A DNA stretch of 64,000 nucleotides from Carnobacterium iners (GCF_900177385.1 NZ_FXBJ01000002.1:62001-126000); one strand, 5' to 3'. Counted from the first letter of the stretch, positions 18,891-28,321 are shown. Program-made: numbers and translations. Notes: generated by a model not told the origin, from the sequence alone.

Positions 18891-19443
18891 AGACAAGACA
18901 GACAGGAATATTACCTCACTCAGGCGTTTTCAACGCAAAGATGACCAGTCGATTCACTCTAGTCCATCACTCGGCAGTTTTTGTTTCGCTTTGGACAAGT
19001 GAGGTAGCTGGAGGTTGAATCTGGTCCGTTCCAAAGCCGAAACGCGAATAGGAGCAGTGATGAGGTTCTTTTCTTCAAAATGGACAAGTCAAACAAAAAT
19101 ATTACCTCACTCAGGCGTTTTCAACGCTAAACCGACCAGCTCATTCCCCCTAGCCTCTCACTTAGCAGTTTTTGTTTCGTTTTGGACAATTAAGGTAGCT
19201 GGAGGTTGAATCTGGTCCGTTCCAAAGCCGAAACGCGAATAGGAGCAGTGATGAGGTTCTTTTCTTCAAAATGGACAAGTCAGACAAACAGATTACCTCA
19301 CTCAGGCGTTTTCAACGCTAAACCGACCAGCTCATTCCCTCTAGCCTCTCACTCGGCAGTTTTTGTTTCGCTTCGGACAAGTGAGGTAAATGGAGGTTGA
19401 ATCTGGTCCGTTCCAAAGCTTAAATCTAAATTGGAGTAGTAAA
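18891..19443. repeat. 191-bp tandem repeat, about 2.9 copies
   Basis: Copies begin at 18891, 19082 and 19273, at GGACAAG or a close variant. The spacing is exactly 191 bp and identity is high; the third copy decays after about 19421. Each copy carries the core GCGTTTTCAACGC (a 5-bp hairpin), AATCTGGTCCGTTCCAAAG and a TTACCTCACT near its start. In copies 1 and 3 this TTACCTCACT can pair with AGTGAGGTA about 85-100 bp later; copy 2 has lost that pairing. 191 is not a multiple of three, and short chance frames in it are not genes. The repeat type is not one I recognise. Confidence 0.9.
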
Positions 19444-19497
19444 AAAGATTTTTAAGTATAAAAACTTAAAAAACCTTTCTTTTAAACAAATAGGCTA

Positions 19498-20307
19498 TTA
19501 GAGCGTTTCAATTATCTGGATATCTCCTGTGGATAAGTTAAAATCAAATAGCTCTAAATTAGATAATTGGCGCTGTATGTTATGAGATTTGGGGATAACC
19601 ACGACTTTTCTCTGAATTTGATAACGAAGCAATACTTGTCCCCAGTTTTTCCCATACTTATCCCCAATAGTGGTTAACTTAGCTCGTTGTTCCTCGGTTA
19701 CTCTACTTAATGGCCCCCAAGCTTCAGGTATGATTAATTGATTTTTCAAGTAGTCAATTAGTTCATTGTTCCAATTAGATGGATTGGATTCAATCTGATT
19801 GACAGCAGGTTGGATTTTTGTGTAAACTTTCATTTCTTCTAATAGTCTAATAGAAAAATTAGATACACCAATCGACTTTATTTTTCCTGCATCAACGAAT
19901 GACTCCAATACTTGCCATGTTCTTTTTAACGTCTTTTTGTCTTCAATCGGCTGGTGGATTAAATATAAATCAATGTAGTCTGTTTGTAAGTTTTCTAAAC
20001 TTTTCAATAAAGCTTGTTCAACGATTTCTTTAGATCCTATATACTCCTCAATTTCAGGGATTTTTGTTGTTAAGTAAAATTCTTCTCGAGCAATGCCGCT
20101 GTCTTTGATTGTTTGACCAACACCTGCTTCATTTCGATAATAAATAGCCGTATCAATTAAACGATAACCTGCTTTAATAGCTGATTCTAACGCTCTAAAA
20201 TCATTATTCAAGTCACCTTTGTATTGATTTTCTACTTTTCCATACGTATTCGTCCCCGTTCCAACTAGTGGCATTTTCGTTCCATTTGCTAACGTAACTG
20301 TTTCCAT
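19498..20307 (-). CDS. aldo/keto reductase
   Basis: This 269-residue NADPH-dependent oxidoreductase has the AKR (TIM-barrel) family pattern. The catalytic tetrad is visible as Asp-Tyr in DTAIYYRNEAGVG, Lys in TKIPE and His in YLIHQP. IGVSNFSIR and PAVNQIESNP form the barrel strands, and VVVIPKSHN binds the cofactor phosphate. Length is typical. It would reduce aldehydes or ketones such as methylglyoxal, but the physiological substrate is not apparent. ATG 20307 follows a GGGGATGG site. Confidence 0.9.
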   Translation of the reverse strand: METVTLANGTKMPLVGTGTNTYGKVENQYKGDLNNDFRALESAIKAGYRLIDTAIYYRNEAGVGQTIKDSGIAREEFYLTTKIPEIEEYIGSKEIVEQALLKSLENLQTDYIDLYLIHQPIEDKKTLKRTWQVLESFVDAGKIKSIGVSNFSIRLLEEMKVYTKIQPAVNQIESNPSNWNNELIDYLKNQLIIPEAWGPLSRVTEEQRAKLTTIGDKYGKNWGQVLLRYQIQRKVVVIPKSHNIQRQLSNLELFDFNLSTGDIQIIETL

Positions 20308-20411
20308 TACTTGCCATCCCCTTTGTTGTATGATAAATCGAATCTATTATCTTTATAGTAGAGATTTTCACCTGTATAAGTCAAGTTAGAGGATTGATTT
20401 TTTTGAAAAGC

Positions 20412-20453
20412 AAAAAAGCCAAAAGTACGTTTTGAACATACTTTCGACTTTTT
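20412..20453 (-). terminator. terminator of the NhaC-type antiporter gene
   Basis: On the minus strand AAAAAGTCGAAAGTATGTT and AACGTACTTTTGGCTTTTTT form an imperfect stem with a U-rich end, immediately downstream of the antiporter stop. Confidence 0.65.
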
Positions 20454-20457
20454 ATTA

Positions 20458-21837
20458 TTAGCTTAATGTTGATGGCTTAAGTTTTTTAATCCCAATATTT
20501 GCATAGCCACTTATCACCGTTAAGATTGGTGAAAATAAACAAAAGAAAGCATATGGTAAATACGTTAACGTTGGAACGCCTAAAGCAGTTGAGATAAAGA
20601 CACCACTTACGCCCCATGGAATTAACGAATTCATCACTGCACCCGCATCTTCTAGTACACGTGAAAGAGCTAAAGGAGATAGTCCCATCTGTTTGTATGT
20701 TTTCTTAAAGGCATTTCCTGGCAAAACAATCGCTAAATACTGTTCACCGACTAAAGCATTAATGCCGATAGCAGATAATGCCGTAACTAGAATTAGATTC
20801 CCAATTGATAGACGCGCATTAGAAATTGGCGCCATAACTGTATCAATAATCTTAAATTCCATCAACAATCCACCTAGAGCAAGGGCCAAAATAATCAGTG
20901 AAATAGACCACATCATACTCTGAACTCCACCCCTTGAAAGTAACGCATCGATTATTTCATTACCTGTTGTTGAAACATATCCTTCTTGAATGTAACTGGA
21001 CATCTGCGAAAGGCTGACTTCTGGCGAATGAATTTTTAATAATCCAATCGAAACAGCAATATTAATCAATAGTGTTGGGATAGCTGGAATCCTTCTCCAT
21101 GAACTAATGAAGATAAGAACAATTGGGATGGCTGCTAACCAACTTACGGTAAAATTCGTTTCTATCACTTTTGTTAACTCAGCAACTTGGTTCGTTGTTG
21201 CAAGTTGCTTGTTCATTCCAAAAAACAAAAACAATAAAGCCGATAGAATCAAACTCGGAATCGTTGTCCACATTAAGTTTTTTATGTGTTTAAACAAATC
21301 TACTTCAGCTACTGCTGCTGATAAATTTGTACTATCGGATAAAGGAGACATCTTATCCCCAAAAACACTCCCCGATACAATCGCTCCCGCTACTAAACCA
21401 GGGGCAAAACCCATAGCTGTTCCCATCCCCAAAAAAGCTAATCCGATGGTAGAAACTGTCGTGAAGGCTGAGCCAATCGACGTACCCACTACGGCACAAA
21501 TTAAAAAGACGGATGGAATAAAGAAGCTAGGATTTAATAATTTAAATCCAATAACCATCATCGAAGGAATAATCCCTGAGGCAATCCAAATAGCAATCAA
21601 GGCACCAATTAGAATGAAAATAATCATTGGAATAACACCTGTCTTCACACCTTTTTGAATGCCTTCGTGAATCTCTTCCCAGCTGTGTTTACGAAACCTT
21701 CCCCAGATGATTAGCACAGTTATGGCTAATAATAAGGGCGTTTGTGGATCCAAATTAAATTTAATAATGCTGACACCGATCATAATTAATAATAAAAATA
21801 GTAAAGCAAAACTTTCTCGTATTGACAATTTCTTCAT
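20458..21837 (-). CDS. Na+/H+ antiporter NhaC family protein
   Basis: This 459-residue integral membrane protein has eleven or so hydrophobic segments and a good ribosome site (TTAGGAGTG). FGDKMSPLSDSTNLSAAVAEV in the first half is the typical NhaC signature, including polar residues within the membrane. SSYIQEGYVSTTGNEIID and EDAGAVMNSLIPWGVSGVF are in the second half. It is likely to exchange Na+ for H+, or an organic ion such as malate for lactate in related members. It is monocistronic with its own terminator. Confidence 0.9.
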   Translation of the reverse strand: MKKLSIRESFALLFLLLIMIGVSIIKFNLDPQTPLLLAITVLIIWGRFRKHSWEEIHEGIQKGVKTGVIPMIIFILIGALIAIWIASGIIPSMMVIGFKLLNPSFFIPSVFLICAVVGTSIGSAFTTVSTIGLAFLGMGTAMGFAPGLVAGAIVSGSVFGDKMSPLSDSTNLSAAVAEVDLFKHIKNLMWTTIPSLILSALLFLFFGMNKQLATTNQVAELTKVIETNFTVSWLAAIPIVLIFISSWRRIPAIPTLLINIAVSIGLLKIHSPEVSLSQMSSYIQEGYVSTTGNEIIDALLSRGGVQSMMWSISLIILALALGGLLMEFKIIDTVMAPISNARLSIGNLILVTALSAIGINALVGEQYLAIVLPGNAFKKTYKQMGLSPLALSRVLEDAGAVMNSLIPWGVSGVFISTALGVPTLTYLPYAFFCLFSPILTVISGYANIGIKKLKPSTLS

Positions 21838-22041
21838 TTTCTACACTCCTAATTTTTATAGTGATGAGGTAAAATGAGTCATACGATAATAGGTAATGCC
21901 TCCAGTTGTTTTACATAAAAACATTGCCCATACTTCCTTTCTTTCCTCTATGTAGTCATTTCTCTTAATGTATTCGTAGAAAAAACTATTCCACTTAGTA
22001 TGTCTTATTAGTAAGGTCTTGTCAAAGTAATGTTACTAATG

Positions 22042-22073
22042 AAAAGGAAATTAGCCATGGCTAATCTCCTTTT
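22042..22073. terminator. perfect hairpin, possible terminator
   Basis: AAAAGGARATTAGCC faces GGCTAATYTCCTTTT (with one G/C change per arm), forming an almost perfect 32-bp palindrome in the 630-bp gap between the antiporter and helicase genes. The T tract on either strand is part of the stem. The antiporter promoter region lies to its left. Confidence 0.5.
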
Positions 22074-22145
22074 AGATAATAATATGCTTTTAATAAACGG
22101 ATTCTTCTAGAAATTTTTGGAGTTATCAACAGAAATTAATCATTT

Positions 22146-22429
22146 TGTTGATAAATAAAGGGATTAATTTCTACTATAATTTCTTTGCCCAGTGTAAAAG
22201 ATATATTTTCTACAAAATGAGGTGCCGAGTGCACTTGAACTCCCATTTTGAAGACTTTAAAAACAAGACTAGAAACATCTCAAAAGTTTTTTGATTTAAG
22301 AAGTATAGCTATCTTTTCTTCTTTATTTTGAAGCAAATCTACTTCACCTGTTAATTTTACTGACCAGCCATATAATAAGTCATAGTCTATGGTATTCATT
22401 TCTTGATTTATTGTTGTCGTCATAGTCAT
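22146..22429 (-). pseudogene. decayed small gene, unidentified
   Basis: From ATG 22429 (GAAGGGATG context) a frame of 49 residues (MTMTTTINQEMNTIDYDLLY start) reads to a TGA at 22280. Beyond the stop, coding-like sequence resumes in a shifted frame across a run of seven A's near 22257-22263, with VHSAPHFVENISFTL. Taken together this looks like a former protein of about 90 residues that gained a stop and a homopolymer frameshift. I do not recognise the family. It could be a real 49-residue peptide instead. Confidence 0.35.
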
Positions 22430-22468
22430 CCCTTCAGGTTTAATTTTTTGATCATATCACTAACTATT

Positions 22469-25351
22469 TTAATCTTGACCTGCCTCTAAATAACGATAAA
22501 GGTTTAAATCTATTGGTTCAGAAAATTTTAATAACATCTCAACGACTTTTTTCTTTCCGCCATCTTGAGTTGGTTTTTCTAATTCAATAATTGTTTCTTC
22601 TACTGGTTTTACATCTCCTAAGTAATAAAATTCTGTTCCCTCATTGTCAGATTTTTTAGCGAATACGCGGATGGTCCAATCTTTGGGATGCATTAATTTT
22701 TTTACTTCCGGAGAGTTTAGCGATCTGGGAGCTTTCGTAAACCATTTCATTGTTGAAGTATCTAGTAGTTCATCTTCGTAAGCCATTTGAGCACCAGAAA
22801 AATTTTCACCTTTTTTTAGTGTAACAAAAATAACAAATTCTCCATTGCTTGTTGTATATCCTCCAATATTTTGATCGACCATTTGTTGTTGCCAATTTAG
22901 TAATCGTAAAACATCTTTGCGCTTGTATTTTTGATAGCGTGTTAAAAGTTCAGTAGGCACATAGCTAGCAGACTTCATCTTACCTGTATCAAGAATATCT
23001 TCCATCAATTTAATGAAATAAGCATGATTCATTTCTTTTTTGAATAATGGTGATAAAGTAACTTTATTCTCAATTTTTTCTATAAAAGCTTGTTTTTTAT
23101 AAGCTTTAGCTAAAGATCCGGTATAAAAACTTAGGTCTAAGGTATTCAAAACAGATCTAATTATCTCATCGCTTACTAATAACGATTCTTGCTCAAATAA
23201 TTGTTTTATATTTTCTAAAGACCAGGATCTATCAAGATCGTTCATCATATTTTGTAATAAAATTAGTTCCTGTTTTCTCATTCCTTGTAAAAATTCTCTT
23301 GTAGCGATCATTAAAAAAATAGTAGCGGTTTTTGTTAATGTTGCTTCATTTTTCTTTATATTTTCTAAGAACCCATAATAAGTTGCTTTTTTATTCGCAA
23401 TTAATAGTGGGTCTAACGTTTGTTGTTCTTGGAAATCTTTAAGATAAGGAACTCTCCCAAGTCGATTAGAGAGTAAGTCGAAGCTCTTTCTTAATTCACT
23501 CATGCTATCCATAGCAACTTTATTAATTGAAGTGAAAATTTGTTGTTTCGCTATTTTTTCAAAGTTAACAGAAGAAATACCTGAAATAAAATTAGCATCA
23601 AATGTATCTTTACGTAAATTATTCTTGTCTCTTGATGTATCTCCTGATAGGGCCATCGGAATCATATAGTTATTTTTGTAGTTTCCAATAAAATCAATAA
23701 CTGTAACAAATTCTTTGGAATGGTCTTTTCTTAGCCCTCTGCCTAATTGTTGGATAAAGATAATACTTGATTGTGTATTCCGAAGCATCACTACTTGATT
23801 TACTTTTGGTATATCAATTCCTTCGTTAAATATATCTACTGTAAAAATATAATTAATTTCACCTTTTTCTAATCGCTCAACTTCATTTTCTCGCTCTTCA
23901 AGTGAATGGTCCCCAGAAAGATAAGAGCTTGGTCTTCCCTTTTGATTGAAAATTCCTGAAAGAGTTTGCGCTTCTTGTTTACGACTACAGAATATTAATC
24001 CTTTAGGGCTATTACCAGAACAACCATAATAAGTTAACTTTTCAAGTAAATACGTTACTCTCTCTTCATCTACCAAATATTTCAAGTCTGTTGCCTCAGA
24101 AATTAACTCGCCATTTCTTTCATAATCTGTTACTCCAAAATAATGAAATGGACAAAGCATCTCTTCTTCAAGTGCTTCTTGAAGGCGTATTTCGTAAGCA
24201 ATATTGTAATCAAATAGTTCAAAGATATTAAATCCGTCTGTTCTCTCTGGAGTAGCGGTCATGCCCAATAAGAACGAGGGTTTAAAATAGTCTAGTACAC
24301 GATGATAAGACTTTGCACCAGCTTTATGGACTTCATCTATTAAAATATAGTCAAAATGATCTTTAGGAAACTGAGCCAGTATTTGCTCTTTAGAAATCGT
24401 TTGAATTGTAGCAAAAAGGTATTTCGCATCGATTTCTTTTTTATTCCCAGATAATATTCCATAGTCTTTATCCAGTCCACCAAGAATTTTTTGATAATCA
24501 CTTTTTGCTTTATTTAGAATTTGTTCTCGATGAACAACAAACAAGACTCTTTTAGGCTTAACCTGTAAAACATCAAATGCAGATAGAAACGTCTTACCTG
24601 TACCCGTAGCTGAGATAACTAAGCCTTTTCCAGCTCCGGATTCCCTCAACTCAGCTAAGTTAGCTAAGGCAATTTTTTGCATCTTATTCGGTACAATATA
24701 CGGTACATCTTTGTCTATTAAAGAGTGCTCATTGACCATTGTCATCTCTTTAAAAAAAGTTGTTGGTTGATAGAAATTTTTATAATTTAAAATCCATTCT
24801 GGAGTCAACAACTCCGCTTCTTGCCATTCTTTTTCCATATGCTTTTGAATATCTTGAATCATCTTCCCATGATTGTATGATGTTAAACGCACGTTCCACT
24901 CATAATTAATTTTCAACGCACTCATCGTTAAATTAGAACTGCCAATAATAAAAGAATGATAGCCTGTTTGTTTGAAAAGATACCCTTTGGAATGGAATCC
25001 TTGTTTTTTCGAAATACGTACCTCTATATTAGGTATATTAAGCAAGTCTTCAAACACTGCTGGTTGGTTAAAGGCTAAATAAATAGAAGTTAAAATTTTC
25101 CCTGTAATTTTTTGTCTATGTAAATCTGATAGTTGTGTTTTTAATGCAGCTAATCCATCTTGGGTTAGAAAAGCTACTGAAAAAAAGAATTCTTGACAAC
25201 TATTCAACTCATCTTGTAAAACATTCAACATATACTGTTTTGTTTCAACATCGTTTATAATAATTTTAGGATCATATATCGAGCCCTCAACTCTTTGATC
25301 AATAAAAGCTTTTTTCAATGAACGTTCTAGAATATCAGTCAATAGTATCAC
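22469..25351 (-). CDS. PLD-like nuclease and superfamily II helicase with DUF3427 domain
   Basis: This is a 960-residue multidomain protein. Residues about 30-160 form a phospholipase D-like HKD nuclease domain with HSKGYLF and, 16 residues on, GSSN. Residues about 220-560 form a helicase: Walker A SATGTGKTF (about 247-255), DEVH box (about 339-342), GMTATPERTDG, and motif VI QQLGRGLRKD. The C-terminal 250 residues match DUF3427. It starts by overlap (ATGA) with the stop of the upstream Nudix gene, so the two form an operon. Such helicase-PLD proteins occur in DNA repair and anti-phage contexts. The exact job here is inference. Confidence 0.9.
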   Translation of the reverse strand: MILLTDILERSLKKAFIDQRVEGSIYDPKIIINDVETKQYMLNVLQDELNSCQEFFFSVAFLTQDGLAALKTQLSDLHRQKITGKILTSIYLAFNQPAVFEDLLNIPNIEVRISKKQGFHSKGYLFKQTGYHSFIIGSSNLTMSALKINYEWNVRLTSYNHGKMIQDIQKHMEKEWQEAELLTPEWILNYKNFYQPTTFFKEMTMVNEHSLIDKDVPYIVPNKMQKIALANLAELRESGAGKGLVISATGTGKTFLSAFDVLQVKPKRVLFVVHREQILNKAKSDYQKILGGLDKDYGILSGNKKEIDAKYLFATIQTISKEQILAQFPKDHFDYILIDEVHKAGAKSYHRVLDYFKPSFLLGMTATPERTDGFNIFELFDYNIAYEIRLQEALEEEMLCPFHYFGVTDYERNGELISEATDLKYLVDEERVTYLLEKLTYYGCSGNSPKGLIFCSRKQEAQTLSGIFNQKGRPSSYLSGDHSLEERENEVERLEKGEINYIFTVDIFNEGIDIPKVNQVVMLRNTQSSIIFIQQLGRGLRKDHSKEFVTVIDFIGNYKNNYMIPMALSGDTSRDKNNLRKDTFDANFISGISSVNFEKIAKQQIFTSINKVAMDSMSELRKSFDLLSNRLGRVPYLKDFQEQQTLDPLLIANKKATYYGFLENIKKNEATLTKTATIFLMIATREFLQGMRKQELILLQNMMNDLDRSWSLENIKQLFEQESLLVSDEIIRSVLNTLDLSFYTGSLAKAYKKQAFIEKIENKVTLSPLFKKEMNHAYFIKLMEDILDTGKMKSASYVPTELLTRYQKYKRKDVLRLLNWQQQMVDQNIGGYTTSNGEFVIFVTLKKGENFSGAQMAYEDELLDTSTMKWFTKAPRSLNSPEVKKLMHPKDWTIRVFAKKSDNEGTEFYYLGDVKPVEETIIELEKPTQDGGKKKVVEMLLKFSEPIDLNLYRYLEAGQD

Positions 25352-25740
25352 ATTTCTTTCATCAATTTTTTAACTGCCGGTATATCCGCCGGCGCCCATT
25401 CTAAGCTATCTAACTCTGAAGACTTAAGCCATTTCATTTTAGTGTGTTCTGTTAACTGGGGACTTCCTTTTTTTATTAGACAAATAAAAGTCGTTAAATT
25501 TACTAAACCAAAATCATAGGAATAACTTGTCTCTTCAAATTTTTCTGATGCTACTTCTACTTCAATCATCAATTCTTCTTTTAGCTCTCTTCCTAATGCT
25601 TCTTGGGGTGTCTCGCCGAGTTCAATTTTCCCGCCCGGAAATTCCCATAGCTTTGCTAATGTTTTAGTTTCTCCTCTCTGAGCACACAGTATCCGATTAT
25701 TTTCTATTACTATCGCACCTACGACATTTATTTCTTTCAC
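25348..25740 (-). CDS. Nudix (MutT-like) hydrolase
   Basis: The product is a 130-residue Nudix hydrolase. A near-consensus Nudix box reads GGKIELGETPQEALGRELKE then EL, with all metal-binding glutamates, and the usual final Gly is Met. GAVIVENNRILCAQRG and KLWEFPGGK place it with MutT/NTP pyrophosphohydrolases that cleanse or deplete nucleotides such as 8-oxo-dGTP or (d)CTP. Its stop overlaps the helicase start by 4 nt (ATGA), implying coupled translation and a shared process. Confidence 0.92.
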   Translation of the reverse strand: MKEINVVGAIVIENNRILCAQRGETKTLAKLWEFPGGKIELGETPQEALGRELKEELMIEVEVASEKFEETSYSYDFGLVNLTTFICLIKKGSPQLTEHTKMKWLKSSELDSLEWAPADIPAVKKLMKEM

Positions 25741-25872
25741 TTCTTTCCCTTCTTCCTTTTTTTATTTATAGATCTATTTTAGCATAGACATATTGGATTT
25801 AACGTAAAATTTATATCCAAACTACTTAATAAACTAGAATGAACTAGAATGAACTTAGCAATCTAGTTGACT

Positions 25873-25914
25873 GTGAAAAAAGCTATCCCTCAACACAAAA
25901 GGATAGCGCTCTTT
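25873..25914 (-). terminator. terminator of the choloylglycine hydrolase gene
   Basis: On the minus strand GCTATCC...GGATAGC forms the stem, with TTTTTTCAC following. It lies 13 bp beyond the end of the gene. Confidence 0.8.
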
Positions 25915-25926
25915 ATTATTCTTATT

Positions 25927-26904
25927 TTAGTTATTTACATAGTTAATTTGCTGCGTTTTAATGAGTTTAAATGTTGTTAACTCATCTGAATCCAAGTTTT
26001 CATTATACATATTAATAGCCGTCAGTTGATTATTTTCGTAAGTCTTATAATAATAAATACCTTTATCTGTATTCACACAACAAGCATAAGAGGTAATATC
26101 ATTTTTCCCCTCTTTAGTGAGCGCACTGCCACGTACCATAGTTACTGAATCAAGGATATGGAAAAATTGCGAAAGATTTGCATTCTCATCATCCTCGGAA
26201 ACAGCATTCATTTTATGAAAAGTCGCACGCACAAACCGAGATGCAGGAGAAACATCGCCAGGTAATCCTAGGCTGCCCATCCAAACTCCATAGGGTCTCA
26301 ACTCAATTTCTGAACTAAAACGATCTATGGGATAGTGCGCTGTAAGATTTAAATAATTAGCCAGATTCATTTTATGAAATTCAAACGGTGGATTATTCGT
26401 TAAGACACCAAATAGATTGTCATGGATTCTTAACCCCACTTTCATTGGTTCCACTACGATACACTGATTACGGTCTGCTATCATCCAATGTTATGGTGCT
26501 AAAAGGATTTGTTCGTTGAAAGGCATGTTTACTATATTAGTGTTTTGTAAGGCCGCTTTCGTCTCTTCTACTGTCGTACAGATTCCTAATATCCAAGGAA
26601 TCAGTTCAAATGGCGTGATATTAATCTGATCTTGTTTTTCTTTTAAATAAACGGCATTTCCTGGAAAATTTAGCGCAGCTATTGAAAGACCTTTTTCATT
26701 AGTCGCTTCAGCATATAGAGGGTAGTTCTCAATTACTGTTGCCATACCTATCATTGCATAATGGCTCTTTAATCTCTTGTATCTTTTTAAGCCAAAAGAA
26801 AATTTACGCGGTGTAACCACTACTTTTTCATTAAATGAATACTCAATATCCATATTTCTACCGAAATAAAAAGCAATCTTTTTATACGTTAGAGATGTGC
26901 ACAT
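25927..26904 (-). pseudogene. choloylglycine hydrolase family gene (bile salt hydrolase/penicillin V acylase) with one in-frame stop
   Basis: Reading through one TAA (26491-26493) gives about 325 residues, the usual family length. The N-terminal nucleophile is MCTSL (Cys2), followed by FGRNMDIE, NEKGLSIAALNFP, LTNNPPFEFH and ASRFVRATF, all conserved. The stop falls within LLAP-stop-HWMIADR, where the family normally has a leucine, so a TTA to TAA change fits. No frameshift is present. It is disrupted as written; a sequencing error or stop read-through could rescue it. ATG 26904 follows TAGGAGGAA. Confidence 0.9.
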
Positions 26905-27081
26905 ATTTATTCCTCCTAATTCAAGAAAATAACAACTGAAAATTAAAAATATTAGGTTGTAACTTTTTCACAAAAACTAGATGAACTGCATTATAATTAT
27001 CCTCCCACAGAATAGCCTTTGTTAGAAATAATAAAAGAAAATCGAGCGTTTATTTCAATTTATACTTAACCGTTTGAAATT

Positions 27082-27123
27082 AAGAATAGCCCATTCAACT
27101 TAATGTTGAATGGGCTATTCTTT
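27082..27123. terminator. strong hairpin between acylase and lipoprotein genes
   Basis: AAGAATAGCCCATTCAAC pairs perfectly with GTTGAATGGGCTATTCTT around TTAAT. It lies downstream of the minus-strand lipoprotein gene and upstream of the acylase gene. The U tract is short, so it may be a weak terminator or an mRNA stabiliser. Confidence 0.6.
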
Positions 27124-27198
27124 AAAATTTGTTTTATAGTCAAATGAACCACTATTAAGTGAGAAAAGGTCAGTCAACTAAACTAATTTACTTAAAGA

Positions 27199-27762
27199 TT
27201 ATTCAGCTACGGTTGTTTCTCCAGTAATTGTTTCGCCATCAAAAGTTGATGCATCCATTAATTCTTGAGAATCAAACGTAACGTTTCCTTCAACAGTCGA
27301 GTTAGCAAGAGTAAAGCCTTCTGCTTTAACGATGATATCGCCAATAACTGTTCCATTTTCTATTTTAAAGTTTGGGGACTCAACAATAATCGTTGGTACA
27401 GTTAATGTGTACTCATCTGTTACTGTACGGTCTTCATCTTGTGCATATAGAGCTAGTTTACGGTAAACATCTGTACTTTCATCATCTTTATCGTAGAAAG
27501 TTCCAGCAACAACTAAATCTTCAGTTAGTGTAATATCATCTGTCGCTGCAAAGATCCAACCACCCTCTTCGCTAAGTCCCATAACTAAATCTTCTGGTTT
27601 ACTACTAATTGATGCTCCTGCAACAACTTCTGTACTTTCAGCTGTTGATGATGAAGCCATTGACTCTTTATCCATTGCCTCATCGTCACTTCCACAACCT
27701 GCTACCATAATGACAAGTGATGCACAAAAACCTAAAGATAACCCTCTTTTTTTGTTTAACAT
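27199..27762 (-). CDS. putative secreted lipoprotein
   Basis: A 187-residue protein starts with a signal sequence ending in a VAGCGS lipobox. A Ser/Thr/Glu-rich linker (about residues 25-55) and an acidic domain with repeated strands follow. Segments such as NFKIENGTVIGDIIVKAEG and FTLANSTVEGNVTFDSQ look like turns of a beta-helix or bactofilin-like stack. I do not recognise a named family. It is probably on the cell surface, with unknown function. Confidence 0.7.
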   Translation of the reverse strand: MLNKKRGLSLGFCASLVIMVAGCGSDDEAMDKESMASSSTAESTEVVAGASISSKPEDLVMGLSEEGGWIFAATDDITLTEDLVVAGTFYDKDDESTDVYRKLALYAQDEDRTVTDEYTLTVPTIIVESPNFKIENGTVIGDIIVKAEGFTLANSTVEGNVTFDSQELMDASTFDGETITGETTVAE

Positions 27763-27882
27763 ATATACTACCTTTATTTTTTTTGGTTATAAAACGATAA
27801 TCACCTTTCAAAAAGGTGAAAGCGTATTAAAACTTTCTTAAACAGTTTATTATGCATTTGTGAATTAATCAACAAATGAACT

Positions 27883-27918
27883 AAAAAAAGCCTAAGAATT
27901 TTATCTTAGGCCTTATAA
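27883..27918 (-). terminator. terminator after manO
   Basis: On the minus strand GGCCTAAGATAAAATTCTTAGGC forms a hairpin, followed by TTTTTTTAGTTC. It ends the DUF956 transcript. Confidence 0.75.
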
Positions 27919-27928
27919 ATTGTGGTAG

Positions 27929-28321
27929 CTATTTATTTTTTTTAGCTAATCTTTTTCCCATAAAAGATTTAAAAGCACGCTTAAGCACATCAAAGAAACC
28001 CAACGAATGAACAATATATTCTGGTTCGATGTATTCTTTTATTGCTCGAAGGACTTTTTTAGGTTTTTTTGAAGAGAATGTATAGGTTCCGTTTTTCTTT
28101 GTTTCGATAGCGTAACGCGGAATCCATCTTCCTTTAAACATCACAGAAGCAATGACAAGATTAACTTCTTCCCATGGAATTTGAATAAACTTACGCGGAT
28201 CACGCGCATGGTAAAATTCAAAGCCATTGTCCCCTATCATAATCTTTCCATAATCTGTTAACCCGGTAAAAGCGGTGGCATCTATTACCAAATCTACCTT
28301 TGTATTAATTGATTCAACCAT
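27929..28321 (-). CDS. manO: DUF956 protein ManO
   Basis: The 130-residue protein of the DUF956 family begins with VDLVIDATAFTGLTDYGKIMIGD and has RKFIQIPWEEVNLVIASV and KGRWIPRYAIETKKNG. A basic tail follows. The gene lies directly downstream of the mannose PTS genes in many Lactobacillales, and ManO is reported as a regulator or accessory factor of that system. Here it is separated from the IID gene by a terminator hairpin, so it may be read from a partial read-through or a promoter of its own. Confidence 0.9.
   Translation of the reverse strand: MVESINTKVDLVIDATAFTGLTDYGKIMIGDNGFEFYHARDPRKFIQIPWEEVNLVIASVMFKGRWIPRYAIETKKNGTYTFSSKKPKKVLRAIKEYIEPEYIVHSLGFFDVLKRAFKSFMGKRLAKKNK

Noticed and set aside
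19015-19400. Two near-identical 64-residue frames, 191 bp apart
   Set aside because: They are one chance frame repeated by the 191-bp tandem array. There is no ribosome site and the repeat length is not a multiple of three.
21107-21658. 183-residue plus-strand frame
   Set aside because: It lies entirely inside the antiporter gene on the other strand and has the Lys/Ile-rich composition of an antisense shadow.
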